Assembly (NCBI RefSeq): GCF_012979275.1
Contig: NZ_JABASZ010000032.1
Location: 62,001 to 126,000, forward strand
Reading direction: 5' to 3'
DNA: 64,000 nucleotides
From: Pseudopontixanthobacter vadosimaris
Lineage (GTDB): Bacteria > Pseudomonadota > Alphaproteobacteria > Sphingomonadales > Sphingomonadaceae
Shown here in pieces: positions 8,686 to 16,804 of the stretch; positions within the stretch are counted from its first letter, which is position 1, and every line of letters begins with the position of its first letter. Under the pieces are notes generated by a model, which saw nothing but the letters and a program-made list of their open reading frames with translations, made no database searches and was not told the DNA's origin. The position numbers and the translations under genes were made by a program.

Positions 8686-9242
8686 ACGTCTTCGGCGTTT
8701 CTTGCTGCTTCAACTAAGGGCAGCAAGTCCATTTCCCGTTCTCTGGGTCGGAGATCGGCAGTCGTCCACATATACCCGTATTCGTCGTCATATTCCCACC
8801 CCTCGACTTCCATTTTCTTCAGTATCTTCTTGTCGTCTTCGCCTTTCCATATGGCGAATCCCAACTGCAACCCTTCATCATACGTCGCGTAAGAGCACAG
8901 GTGGCAGACAAACACATCCTTACCGAAAACCCTGGTAAAACAGTTCTCCCGCCAGATTTCTCCGACGTCGAGTGAACCATCCTCCCCCGGTTCTTGCGGG
9001 CTTCCGGAAGACCAATCGATGTCAACCTGACCCCAGGTCTCCTGCCATAGCTTTGCCAAGGTCATGGAAAATTCGGCCTGGACCTGCTGCATGGAGAGGA
9101 CGCCGCGATAAAAACTCTCCAGATCATTCCAGCGAACCTCTTCGGGGACCGGTGGCTTCTTCTTCGATGCAAGCAAATTTACAGCGGTGCGGACTTCTTG
9201 TTGCGTGAGATATGCAAAAACACTTTCCGGTATCGACAGCAA
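8670..9242 (-). CDS. Protein of unknown function in the defence operon
   Basis: 190 aa if translation begins at the TTG at 9242, which has AAGGA 7 nt upstream and lies just past the stop of the nuclease gene. The frame stays open to an ATG at 9311, which would overlap that gene by 65 nt. I recognise no domain. The product is acidic, rich in Trp and Tyr toward the C-terminus, with a Cys pair (FVCHLCSYATYD) that could bind metal. Base composition is visibly lower in GC than the methyltransferase gene upstream. It sits between a PD-(D/E)XK nuclease and a UvrD-like helicase, so a partner role for one of them is plausible. Confidence 0.6.
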   Translation of the reverse strand: MLSIPESVFAYLTQQEVRTAVNLLASKKKPPVPEEVRWNDLESFYRGVLSMQQVQAEFSMTLAKLWQETWGQVDIDWSSGSPQEPGEDGSLDVGEIWRENCFTRVFGKDVFVCHLCSYATYDEGLQLGFAIWKGEDDKKILKKMEVEGWEYDDEYGYMWTTADLRPREREMDLLPLVEAARNAEDVWRNL

Positions 9243-9246
9243 TTTC

Positions 9247-9993
9247 TTATCCTTCAATGTAGGCTTGGCACCAAACGTCTTTGCGGAATTGCGAGAATCT
9301 CGGGTCGTCATATTCCCTGGCCAGCTCGTGTTCGTAAGCAAGCATGAAATCCCACCAGGTCACCTCTTTCCATCGAGGATTTTCAAGGAGATGCGCGGTG
9401 TTCTCGGATCGCTTGCGCGACACGATCAGCAGGTAGGAGCTTCGCTTCTTCGACCAGCCCCTTTTCTTGCGAGTATGCCTTCTCGCGTTTTTCAACTGCC
9501 GCTCGGTCAGTTTGTGCTTGAACTTCGCTTCCACGGCGACCCCGAACGTTCTGTTTTCACCGCGGATTTCGACCAGGAGGTCGATGCGTTTTTCTTCCGC
9601 TTTAGCGACCACGGCATTCGGTCGGAATATTGGTTCGACCGGGGAAACGACGTCAGACATCCGGCAAGACGCGCGGTAGAAAGCCATGCACCGATGAGCC
9701 CGTATCTCGAATGTGCCGCTCGAAAGAAAGTGGGCGAAGCCTCTGGTGATTTGCGGCTCCAGATAATTTACCCACTCACTCGCATTCTCTCGAAAGCAGT
9801 GATTTTGGCGATCCAGCCCGAATTGCTGGTCCAGATTATCCCAACTTTCAGCCCAGGATGGGCCTGAGAACAGGGGCCGCTCCAGCAAACGCTTGGCAGC
9901 CGAGTGGGCTGCCCGACGCACGACCTGAAGATCGACTGGCGAAAAATCGGGTGGCGGCAGCGTGCTCAGGATATCGAGGGTCCGGACCGCCAT
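9247..9993 (-). CDS. PD-(D/E)XK nuclease family protein
   Basis: 248 aa from the ATG at 9993, with an alternative GTG one codon upstream; both overlap the methyltransferase stop (GTGATG). A central restriction-endonuclease-like core is visible: RIDLLVEIRG near residue 135 and VAVEAKFKHKLTERQL near 150, giving Asp and Glu-x-Lys. C-terminal WWDFMLAYEHELAREYDD is typical of nucleases associated with modification genes. It could be the cleavage subunit of the upstream methyltransferase/helicase set, which has no other nuclease domain that I can see. This is inferred from position. Confidence 0.75.
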   Translation of the reverse strand: MAVRTLDILSTLPPPDFSPVDLQVVRRAAHSAAKRLLERPLFSGPSWAESWDNLDQQFGLDRQNHCFRENASEWVNYLEPQITRGFAHFLSSGTFEIRAHRCMAFYRASCRMSDVVSPVEPIFRPNAVVAKAEEKRIDLLVEIRGENRTFGVAVEAKFKHKLTERQLKNARRHTRKKRGWSKKRSSYLLIVSRKRSENTAHLLENPRWKEVTWWDFMLAYEHELAREYDDPRFSQFRKDVWCQAYIEG

Positions 9994-12900
9994 CACCGAT
10001 ACCCCTCCACCCTTGGGCGCATGCCTTCGGCCACCAGCTTGTCGTAGGCGGCGAGGACGAGACGTTGGGTGCGGTATTCGCCGTGTTTCTTGATCTCGTT
10101 GTTCTTGAGGACGCGGAAGGTTTCGCTGGGGTAGTCTTCGCCCATCACGTCCTTGGGATCGAGGACGTAGCGTAGCTCGTCGCGGGAGAGCCCGTAGGCG
10201 AGGGCGTACCAGGCGTCGAGCTCGGCGCGAAGCCGGGCGCGGCGGTCCTCGTCCCAGCGGAACGGCTCGCCCTCATACCCCAGGTCGCGCGCGAAGGGGG
10301 CCATGGAATGCGAGGTGTAGCTGAGCTCCAGCACCCGCGGGACGATGAAGCCGAGATCGTCCTCGGTGTAGGCGCTGGGAGGGAGGATGGCCAACTGTGC
10401 AAGGACGAAGAGCCCTAGGTTTAATCCGCCAAGTTTGTTTCGAAGGACAAAGTCAAATGCAAGCGCGCTGAAATTAGCTTGGAATGCTGCATGAAGTGGC
10501 GCGCTAGTCGTCGGCATACTAGGGATGAATATGCTATCCCCGTAGCCTCCTAATGGCGTGCAAAGACCGATCCCCGATCGCTCATTAGTTGGCGTAGCGA
10601 GACGGCGATAAACAAACGCCCAATCGTAGAGCCATTTTTTATCTGCAAGCTTAGTCCTTACGATCTTCTCAGCAATCCAGTAGCGAGGAGTCACCTCTAA
10701 TCTTGGATTGGCTTTCTCTTCGCTCTGCAAATCTCGACTGTCCGAACCCGTGAACGTCGAAAATCGGTGATCGAATTGCCAAATCAGTTTCCCCTCGTAG
10801 AGCGGGACATAGCGCTCCTCGCTCGCCGGGGCGGGGGAGCCGGTGGAGAGGTCGAGGTGGGCGGCGTCGCGGCCGCCGGTGAGAGCGAGGCCGGGGGCGT
10901 TGCCGCGCGCGCCTGATGGCCGGACCCAGTCGGTGCCCTGCCGCTCCCACCCCTCGGCGGCGAGCTGTTCGGCGGTGCGGAACAGGTGGCTGTCGCTCGT
11001 CATGTTGAACAGCCCCTGCCGGAACTCGACGCCCCATGGATTGCCCGGTTCGCCCGGCTTGCCGCCTTTCTCCTCATCGATCAGCACGGGCACGCGGTTG
11101 TAGATGGTCGCGGTCAGTTCGGCATCCTTGCGGGCGCGGAAAACGGGGGCGGTCTTGGTGTTGGGGTTGATCCGGGCGATTTCGGCGGGCGAGAGAGTGA
11201 AACGACGGCGGCTGTCCTCCAGCTGCGCGGGATCGGTGAGGAAGAAGGAAAATTCCGCCTCGTCCACATCATTACCGAGCGTGAGCAGACAGAACTTGAA
11301 GCTGCGATGGACACCCGCGAACAGTGGCGCACTGTTCTCGAAATCGAACAGACGGGCGAGGCGCTTCTCGCTTACGAGATGGCCGAAGAAGGGAGCTGTG
11401 GTGGCGTCAGTGGCAATGCCGGTAGGGACGATCAGCCCTGCCCGGCCGCGATCCCCGGAGGCTGCGAGGAAGAGTTCGGCGAACAGCCCGTAGGTATTGA
11501 CCTTCCCCCGCGCGGTTAGATCGAAACGACCGCTGGCCCGAGCAAACTCGTTCATCGCGTCGAACGCGCGCTTGTCGCGCGCGAACTCGGCGAAGATTTC
11601 GGGCCGCTCGGCTTCCAGAGCCTTGATCGCTTTCTTGCGCGCTGAACCCTTCATCTCGGCTATTTCGGGAACGCGGCTTTCAAAATATTCCTTTTCGGCA
11701 AGCTGGACGACTTCCCACGGCGGATTGCCCAGCACCACGTCGAACCCGCCCTTGCCGATCAGCACATCGGGAAAGGCGAGCGGCCAGTGGAAAGCGCGGG
11801 CTTCCTCCGAAGCGTCCACGGCAGCGGCTTCGAGCGACCCGTAGACCTGCCCTCCGCCCAATCGCTTCCACACGTCCGCCGTGGTCGGCACGATGCCGCG
11901 CTGGTAATTCTCCGGCACCTCCACCTTGGGCAGCAGGAAGGCGGCAGTGTAGAAATCGCAGGCGACGCGGGTGGCGCGTCGGTCGGGGTCGTTCTTCCAC
12001 GCTTCGAACGCCTCTCGCTTCTTTTCCACCTGCCCCACCGTGTCTTCCGGCATGCGGCGGATGGTGGACAGGTTTGCGGCCAGCTTCCTCGGCGGCATGG
12101 CCCCGGTGCCGCTGTCGAAATCGAAGCTACCCTGGCCCTTCTTCTCGTCCTTGTTCTTCTTCTTGTAGTAGGCGGCGGCTTCTTTCGCGTCGCCGGTCAG
12201 CGGCTTGTAGGCGTCGTCGGGAATGCCCTGCTCCAGCGCTTCCAGGTCGAACACGCCCAGCAGCGCGTCGCCGCAGCGGATATTGGCGTCGAGGAAGCCC
12301 AAGGGTTGCCCCGGGGAAACACTCTCGATCCACAGCGCCACCTTGGCCAGTTCCACCGCCATCGGGTTGCGGTCCACGCCGTGCACGCAGCGGGCGACCA
12401 CGTCGCGGAGCGCCGCCTGCCGGTCGGGCGCGTCGGGATCGCGCAGCTCGGCCACCTTGTCCGCCATGCGCCGCGCCGCACCGAGCAGGAAGTGTCCCGA
12501 TCCGCAGGCCGGGTCGATGATCTTGAGGTCGAGGATGGCGCGGACCTTGTCCTCTGCCGTCTCGCCCTCGGCTTCCGCCTTCTCCAGCACCGGGTCGAGC
12601 GCGCTGTCGAGCAGTGTTTCGACGAGGCTGTCGGGCGTGTAGTAACTGCCTGTGGTCTTGCGCGCGTTGCCCTTGGCGCCGCTGTTGAGCGCAAACTCGC
12701 CATTGGCTTCCAGCGTGGGGCGGATTTCGAGCAGGCTTTCGTAGACGCTGCCCAGCTCCTCTGTCTTCATGTCGCGCCAGTTGATGCGTTGCAGGCTGCC
12801 GTCTTGCTTCAGGTAGCCGAGCCGGTAGATCGCTTCAAGGAAGCGGCGGTTGGGCAGTTTGCCGGCGTCCATTACCGGCGTGTTGCCGCGCGCGAACATG

Positions 12901-14021
12901 CCGCCCAGCGCCGGCAGGCCGAGCATTTCCTGCCCGCGTTCCAGCGCGCGGAAGGTGACCTTCATCCCCTCCCATGCATCGAAATGCCGGTCGCGCGCCA
13001 CGCGGCGGCGGCTGCGTTCGCGCCAGAAGCCGAAGCCGTAGCTGCTTTCATAGAGGTCGCGCGCGCTGCGCGGGGTCCGGCGGGGGTGGAGCAAGTTGCG
13101 CTCTTCCGCCACGGCGAGGAAGATCAGGCGATAGACGGTGCGCAGCAGTTCCTCGAACAGGGCGGTAAGCGAGACTTCGTTCGCCTCGATCTTCGCGCGC
13201 AGTTCCGGGTTGGCCTCGATCAGGCCCTGACCCATTTCGCGCAAAGCGTCCTCCACCCCTTCGCGCAACCGATCGCGCGCGGCGGTGCCGGATTTCATGC
13301 CCGCCTCGCGCCATTGCTCCAGCGGGGCGCTGCTGGGGGGCTGGCCGGGATTGCCGAAGCGGGTGGCGTGGGTGAGCAGCCACCATGCGGTAAAATCGGC
13401 GAACATTTCGTCGCGGAACATCGCAGCCAGGTCCGCCTCGATCCACGCGGCGCGGGTCAGGCTGGCGTTGTCGCGCATCAATCGCACGCGGTCGCCCGCG
13501 AAGACGAGGCCCCAGTAGAAGCCGTCGTTGGCGTTGAGCCAGTCCTGAAGCAGCACGACCGGGTTGCGTTTGGCACGTCCCCCCTCCCCGTCGCCGAATT
13601 CGGGCATGGCCTTGGCGAAGCCGTCGCCATCCTCGACCGGCGCGGCGACGACGATCGGGACGTGTCCGCCCTTCCCTTCCAGAGCGATGCGATAGCGGCG
13701 GGCGCCGTCGTGGTGATCCTTCGGTCCTGTCAGGTCCTCGAAGCCGAAGGCCTGTTCCAGCAGATCGCGCGCGAACCTGGCGGTCTGGGTGACGGTGGGC
13801 TGGTCGATCTTGCTGTAATCCAGCCACAGCGCCTGGCCGATACGGAAATAGCGCGTGATCTCGTCAGCGAGATTAGTGCCCTTGGGACAGCCGTAATCGG
13901 CGGCGGTCTTCGCGTTTCGTTCGGCCCCGGCGATCTTGAGAACCTGTTCGGGTGCGATCAGTCCGCCCTCGATGGCGATAGCTTCGAGACCGAGTTCGGC
14001 GGTGCGGTTACGGCGAGCCAT
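9993..14021 (-). CDS. Eco57I/PglX-type DNA adenine methyltransferase (DISARM DrmMI-like)
   Basis: 1342 aa from the ATG at 14021, which overlaps the SNF2 gene stop by 1 nt (TGATG). The open frame upstream to 14438 only shadows that gene. The methyltransferase core has TGSYYTPDSLVETLL near residue 455, the SAM-binding DPACGSGHFLLGA near 502 and the catalytic GNPPWEV near 763, the order and motif of N6-adenine enzymes. A long helical N-terminus precedes it. A C-terminal recognition-like region (about 1070-1210) contains TPTNERSGIGLCTP. This last region has much lower GC than its flanks. Family relatives: BREX PglX, class I DISARM DrmMI and Eco57I-type enzymes. The downstream PD-(D/E)XK gene and upstream SNF2 helicase suggest a restriction complex (inference). 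Confidence 0.88.
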   Translation of the reverse strand: MARRNRTAELGLEAIAIEGGLIAPEQVLKIAGAERNAKTAADYGCPKGTNLADEITRYFRIGQALWLDYSKIDQPTVTQTARFARDLLEQAFGFEDLTGPKDHHDGARRYRIALEGKGGHVPIVVAAPVEDGDGFAKAMPEFGDGEGGRAKRNPVVLLQDWLNANDGFYWGLVFAGDRVRLMRDNASLTRAAWIEADLAAMFRDEMFADFTAWWLLTHATRFGNPGQPPSSAPLEQWREAGMKSGTAARDRLREGVEDALREMGQGLIEANPELRAKIEANEVSLTALFEELLRTVYRLIFLAVAEERNLLHPRRTPRSARDLYESSYGFGFWRERSRRRVARDRHFDAWEGMKVTFRALERGQEMLGLPALGGMFARGNTPVMDAGKLPNRRFLEAIYRLGYLKQDGSLQRINWRDMKTEELGSVYESLLEIRPTLEANGEFALNSGAKGNARKTTGSYYTPDSLVETLLDSALDPVLEKAEAEGETAEDKVRAILDLKIIDPACGSGHFLLGAARRMADKVAELRDPDAPDRQAALRDVVARCVHGVDRNPMAVELAKVALWIESVSPGQPLGFLDANIRCGDALLGVFDLEALEQGIPDDAYKPLTGDAKEAAAYYKKKNKDEKKGQGSFDFDSGTGAMPPRKLAANLSTIRRMPEDTVGQVEKKREAFEAWKNDPDRRATRVACDFYTAAFLLPKVEVPENYQRGIVPTTADVWKRLGGGQVYGSLEAAAVDASEEARAFHWPLAFPDVLIGKGGFDVVLGNPPWEVVQLAEKEYFESRVPEIAEMKGSARKKAIKALEAERPEIFAEFARDKRAFDAMNEFARASGRFDLTARGKVNTYGLFAELFLAASGDRGRAGLIVPTGIATDATTAPFFGHLVSEKRLARLFDFENSAPLFAGVHRSFKFCLLTLGNDVDEAEFSFFLTDPAQLEDSRRRFTLSPAEIARINPNTKTAPVFRARKDAELTATIYNRVPVLIDEEKGGKPGEPGNPWGVEFRQGLFNMTSDSHLFRTAEQLAAEGWERQGTDWVRPSGARGNAPGLALTGGRDAAHLDLSTGSPAPASEERYVPLYEGKLIWQFDHRFSTFTGSDSRDLQSEEKANPRLEVTPRYWIAEKIVRTKLADKKWLYDWAFVYRRLATPTNERSGIGLCTPLGGYGDSIFIPSMPTTSAPLHAAFQANFSALAFDFVLRNKLGGLNLGLFVLAQLAILPPSAYTEDDLGFIVPRVLELSYTSHSMAPFARDLGYEGEPFRWDEDRRARLRAELDAWYALAYGLSRDELRYVLDPKDVMGEDYPSETFRVLKNNEIKKHGEYRTQRLVLAAYDKLVAEGMRPRVEGYR

Positions 14022-16804
14022 CAGGCGATCTCCGGCACGAGGACATAGAGGCCAATGACGTCGGCGGGCAGCGCAGGCTCGACTTCGGTGGTGGTGCCTT
14101 CCCCTCGCGTGGCGGCCTTTACCCGGTCGTGATCCTCGCGCAGCGCTTCGGCACGTTCGTGCGCGAAGGTGGCGATTGCCTGTTCGTAATCGTCGAGCCG
14201 GTTCAGCGCCTCGCCGACCTGCCGCTCGATCGCGATGCGTTCGATATTGCCGGTGGCTTCCTGTTCCAGCAGCGCGAGAGCTTCGGCCCCTGTTGCAAAT
14301 GGCACTTGCTCTCCCCGGCGGAAGGCGAGCGCGGTGGCTTCTTCGGCCAGCAAGGTGCGCCTTCCACTGACGGTGAGGGTGAAGCGCAACCGCATGAGCA
14401 GTACAGTGGTGACGCTCTCGACTGCGCGCGTGCGCCATGTACCGCAGCGACCGAGCGGTTCGATTTCACGCGTGCCGCCGGGGTCGAGCGCGCCTTCGGC
14501 CAGGGTCTCGGCAAGCGTTGCGACCAGTGGGTGAACGCGGCCGACGTGGGTCACATCGGGTTCTGGATCGTCGGCAAAGCTCACTGCCCGACTGCCGGTG
14601 AAGCCGCGCGCCTCCATGCGCTCGCGCAATTGCGTGGGAAGGCGGTCGTAGTGAACGCGGGGATGCTTGCCGGTCGTGTCGAGCGGCGCTTCCAGACGTG
14701 AAAGCGCGCGGCGGGTGAAGCGCTCAACCTCTTCAGGCCCGCCGTTGAGTGCACGCAGGCGCTGCCATTCGGGCAGGACTTCGGCGGGTTTGAGCGCGCC
14801 TTGTGCGTAGCGTGCCTGGCTTTTCTTCGCCGAGTCCTCGGCATTGCGCCACTCGACTTCGAGCTGAGCATCCGCCTCGCCGAAATCGAACATGCCTTGC
14901 GATCGATGGCGTTCGGACTTGAGCAACATGGCCTGCATAAGCGCGCTGGTGACGCTTGCGGAGTCTTCCGGCACTGGAACCGTGACGCCGAGTGCTTCGC
15001 GGATGCGGTCCGCCTTGTCGGTGATAACCTGGATCACGGCCCCGTCGATCATCGAGTTCGCGCCGAACATCATGACCGACCAGACATCCTTTGCCGGCTG
15101 CCCGAAACGGTCGACGCGCCCTTCGCGCTGCTGGTGGCGTGTCGGGTTCCAGTTGAGATCGTAGTGGATGACCGCATTGAACGACTTCTGCAGGTTGATG
15201 CCTTCGGACAGGCAGTCGGTGGCGACGAGAATGCGCCTGTCGTCATCACCCATATCATCCACTCGCTCGCGCCGCTCTTCGGGCGTCAAGCGGCCGGTGA
15301 CGACTTCGATACGGTGCTTGCGGAAAATCTTGCGCAATGCCGCGCCAACCGCATCTGCGGTGGAGATGAAACGACAGAAAACGACAGTACGTGCGTTTTC
15401 CTTTTCCAGCGCTTTAAGCTGCTTGACCAGCATGACGAACTTCGGGTCTTCATCGATCCGTTCGGCGAGCGCCTCAGCCTGCTTGATGAGTGCGGAGATC
15501 TTTTCGCGCTCTTCGCCTGCAACAGCAGTCGCGGGTTCGACATCCGTATCGGAAAGCATTCCCTCGTCGTCGTCGAACAGCACCGGCTCGAGCGCCTCTT
15601 CCTCAGTCATACCGCTCAGGCGGTTGCGAAGCGCGCTTGCCGCGGCAGCCGGGGAGGATCCGACACAGCGCATCAGGGCCAGAGTTCCCCAGAAGGCCAG
15701 ACGCCTTGCGCTGTCTCCATCGGCATTGGTGGTCACACCGACGCAGTAGTCGAGTACGTCTTCCTGAAAGTTCTGGAAGTCGCCGGTCAGCTGGAATGGT
15801 GCTTCGCGAGAATGCGGGCGGGCAAAGGCGCTGCCATCACCCCAAGCCTCTTCGATATCGGGCCGGCGACGTTGCACGAAATGCTGGGCCAAGCGGCGGC
15901 GATAGCGTTCGAGTGCATTGGGATCGGCGCCGCTGGGGGCATCGGCGAGGTCAGCATCGATCAGTCCGAGCAGCCTTCCGTACGCATCCTGATTCCCGCT
16001 ATGTGGAGTGGCCGTTAGCAGCAACATGTGCCGGTCCGGTTTTTCAGCGAGCCGCTCTAGAAGTGCAAAGCGCTGTTGTGTCCCGCGTTCGCTGCCACCC
16101 ACGCAGCTGTGGGCCTCGTCAACGATAACGAAATCCGGGCAGGCATGGGCGAAACTGTCACGACGATTGTCGCTCTTGATGTAATCCAAGCTGACGACTG
16201 TGTAGGGGTAGGCGTCGAATATGCTTTCCGACAGCGCCAATCCGCGCTCAAGGGAGCGAGCTCGCGAGGATGTAACGGCAACCGCGTCGATATCGAATTT
16301 CTCGGCAAGCTCTCCGACCCACTGGTTGACGAGATGCGGAGGGCACAGCACGGTGAAGCGATCGACTTCGCCCCGGTCGATCATTTCCCGCAGGATCATG
16401 CCGGCCTCGATCGTCTTGCCGATGCCCACATCGTCGGCGATCAGCAGACGCTTGGTTTCAAGACGCAATGCCATGAGTAGCGGGACGAGCTGATAGGCGC
16501 GCGGCTCCACGCCGAGGTGCGCTGCACTGCGGAAGGGCCCTGCCCCCCTGCGCAATGAAAGGCGAAGGGCGTCGGCGAGCAAGCCCGCGCCATCCTGTGT
16601 GTCGGGTTCGTCTGCGGAGGGCGGAGCGAAACGGGCCGGTGCGACTGACATCGTCTCCAGAGCAGGCGCGATCACCTGCGCGTCCTCCTCGGAGCCAGAC
16701 AAGGGACGGACGCGAATGAGACCTTCCTCCGGCAACCCGAGCACAATCCACTCGCGGCCCCTTGCCTGGACGAGGTCGCCCGTTCGCAAATCGATGGCAT
16801 TCAT
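14021..16804 (-). CDS. SNF2/DEAD-like helicase (DISARM DrmD-like)
   Basis: 927 aa, starting at an ATG that overlaps the previous stop by 4 nt. Motifs: ADDVGIGKTIEAGM (Walker A) near residue 122, FVIVDEAHSC near 225, LLLTATPHSG after it, TDCLSEGINLQ and REGRVDRFGQ near 558 (motifs V and VI). These fit the SNF2-type RapA/HepA group found beside methyltransferases in defence loci. The N-terminus is a small beta-rich segment. It lies between the DUF1998 helicase and the methyltransferase with coupled junctions, the neighbourhood expected of DrmD in class I DISARM. Translocation along DNA for the complex is the probable role. Confidence 0.85.
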   Translation of the reverse strand: MNAIDLRTGDLVQARGREWIVLGLPEEGLIRVRPLSGSEEDAQVIAPALETMSVAPARFAPPSADEPDTQDGAGLLADALRLSLRRGAGPFRSAAHLGVEPRAYQLVPLLMALRLETKRLLIADDVGIGKTIEAGMILREMIDRGEVDRFTVLCPPHLVNQWVGELAEKFDIDAVAVTSSRARSLERGLALSESIFDAYPYTVVSLDYIKSDNRRDSFAHACPDFVIVDEAHSCVGGSERGTQQRFALLERLAEKPDRHMLLLTATPHSGNQDAYGRLLGLIDADLADAPSGADPNALERYRRRLAQHFVQRRRPDIEEAWGDGSAFARPHSREAPFQLTGDFQNFQEDVLDYCVGVTTNADGDSARRLAFWGTLALMRCVGSSPAAAASALRNRLSGMTEEEALEPVLFDDDEGMLSDTDVEPATAVAGEEREKISALIKQAEALAERIDEDPKFVMLVKQLKALEKENARTVVFCRFISTADAVGAALRKIFRKHRIEVVTGRLTPEERRERVDDMGDDDRRILVATDCLSEGINLQKSFNAVIHYDLNWNPTRHQQREGRVDRFGQPAKDVWSVMMFGANSMIDGAVIQVITDKADRIREALGVTVPVPEDSASVTSALMQAMLLKSERHRSQGMFDFGEADAQLEVEWRNAEDSAKKSQARYAQGALKPAEVLPEWQRLRALNGGPEEVERFTRRALSRLEAPLDTTGKHPRVHYDRLPTQLRERMEARGFTGSRAVSFADDPEPDVTHVGRVHPLVATLAETLAEGALDPGGTREIEPLGRCGTWRTRAVESVTTVLLMRLRFTLTVSGRRTLLAEEATALAFRRGEQVPFATGAEALALLEQEATGNIERIAIERQVGEALNRLDDYEQAIATFAHERAEALREDHDRVKAATRGEGTTTEVEPALPADVIGLYVLVPEIA

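Noticed and set aside
11787-14048. 753-aa plus-strand open frame
   Set aside because: It is antisense to the methyltransferase gene, whose frame has catalytic motifs; long antisense frames are expected at high GC. No domain is visible in it.
14022-14438. N-terminal extension of the methyltransferase by 139 codons
   Set aside because: The extension is Arg-rich shadow sequence inside the SNF2 gene; the ATG at 14021 overlaps its stop as in the rest of the operon.
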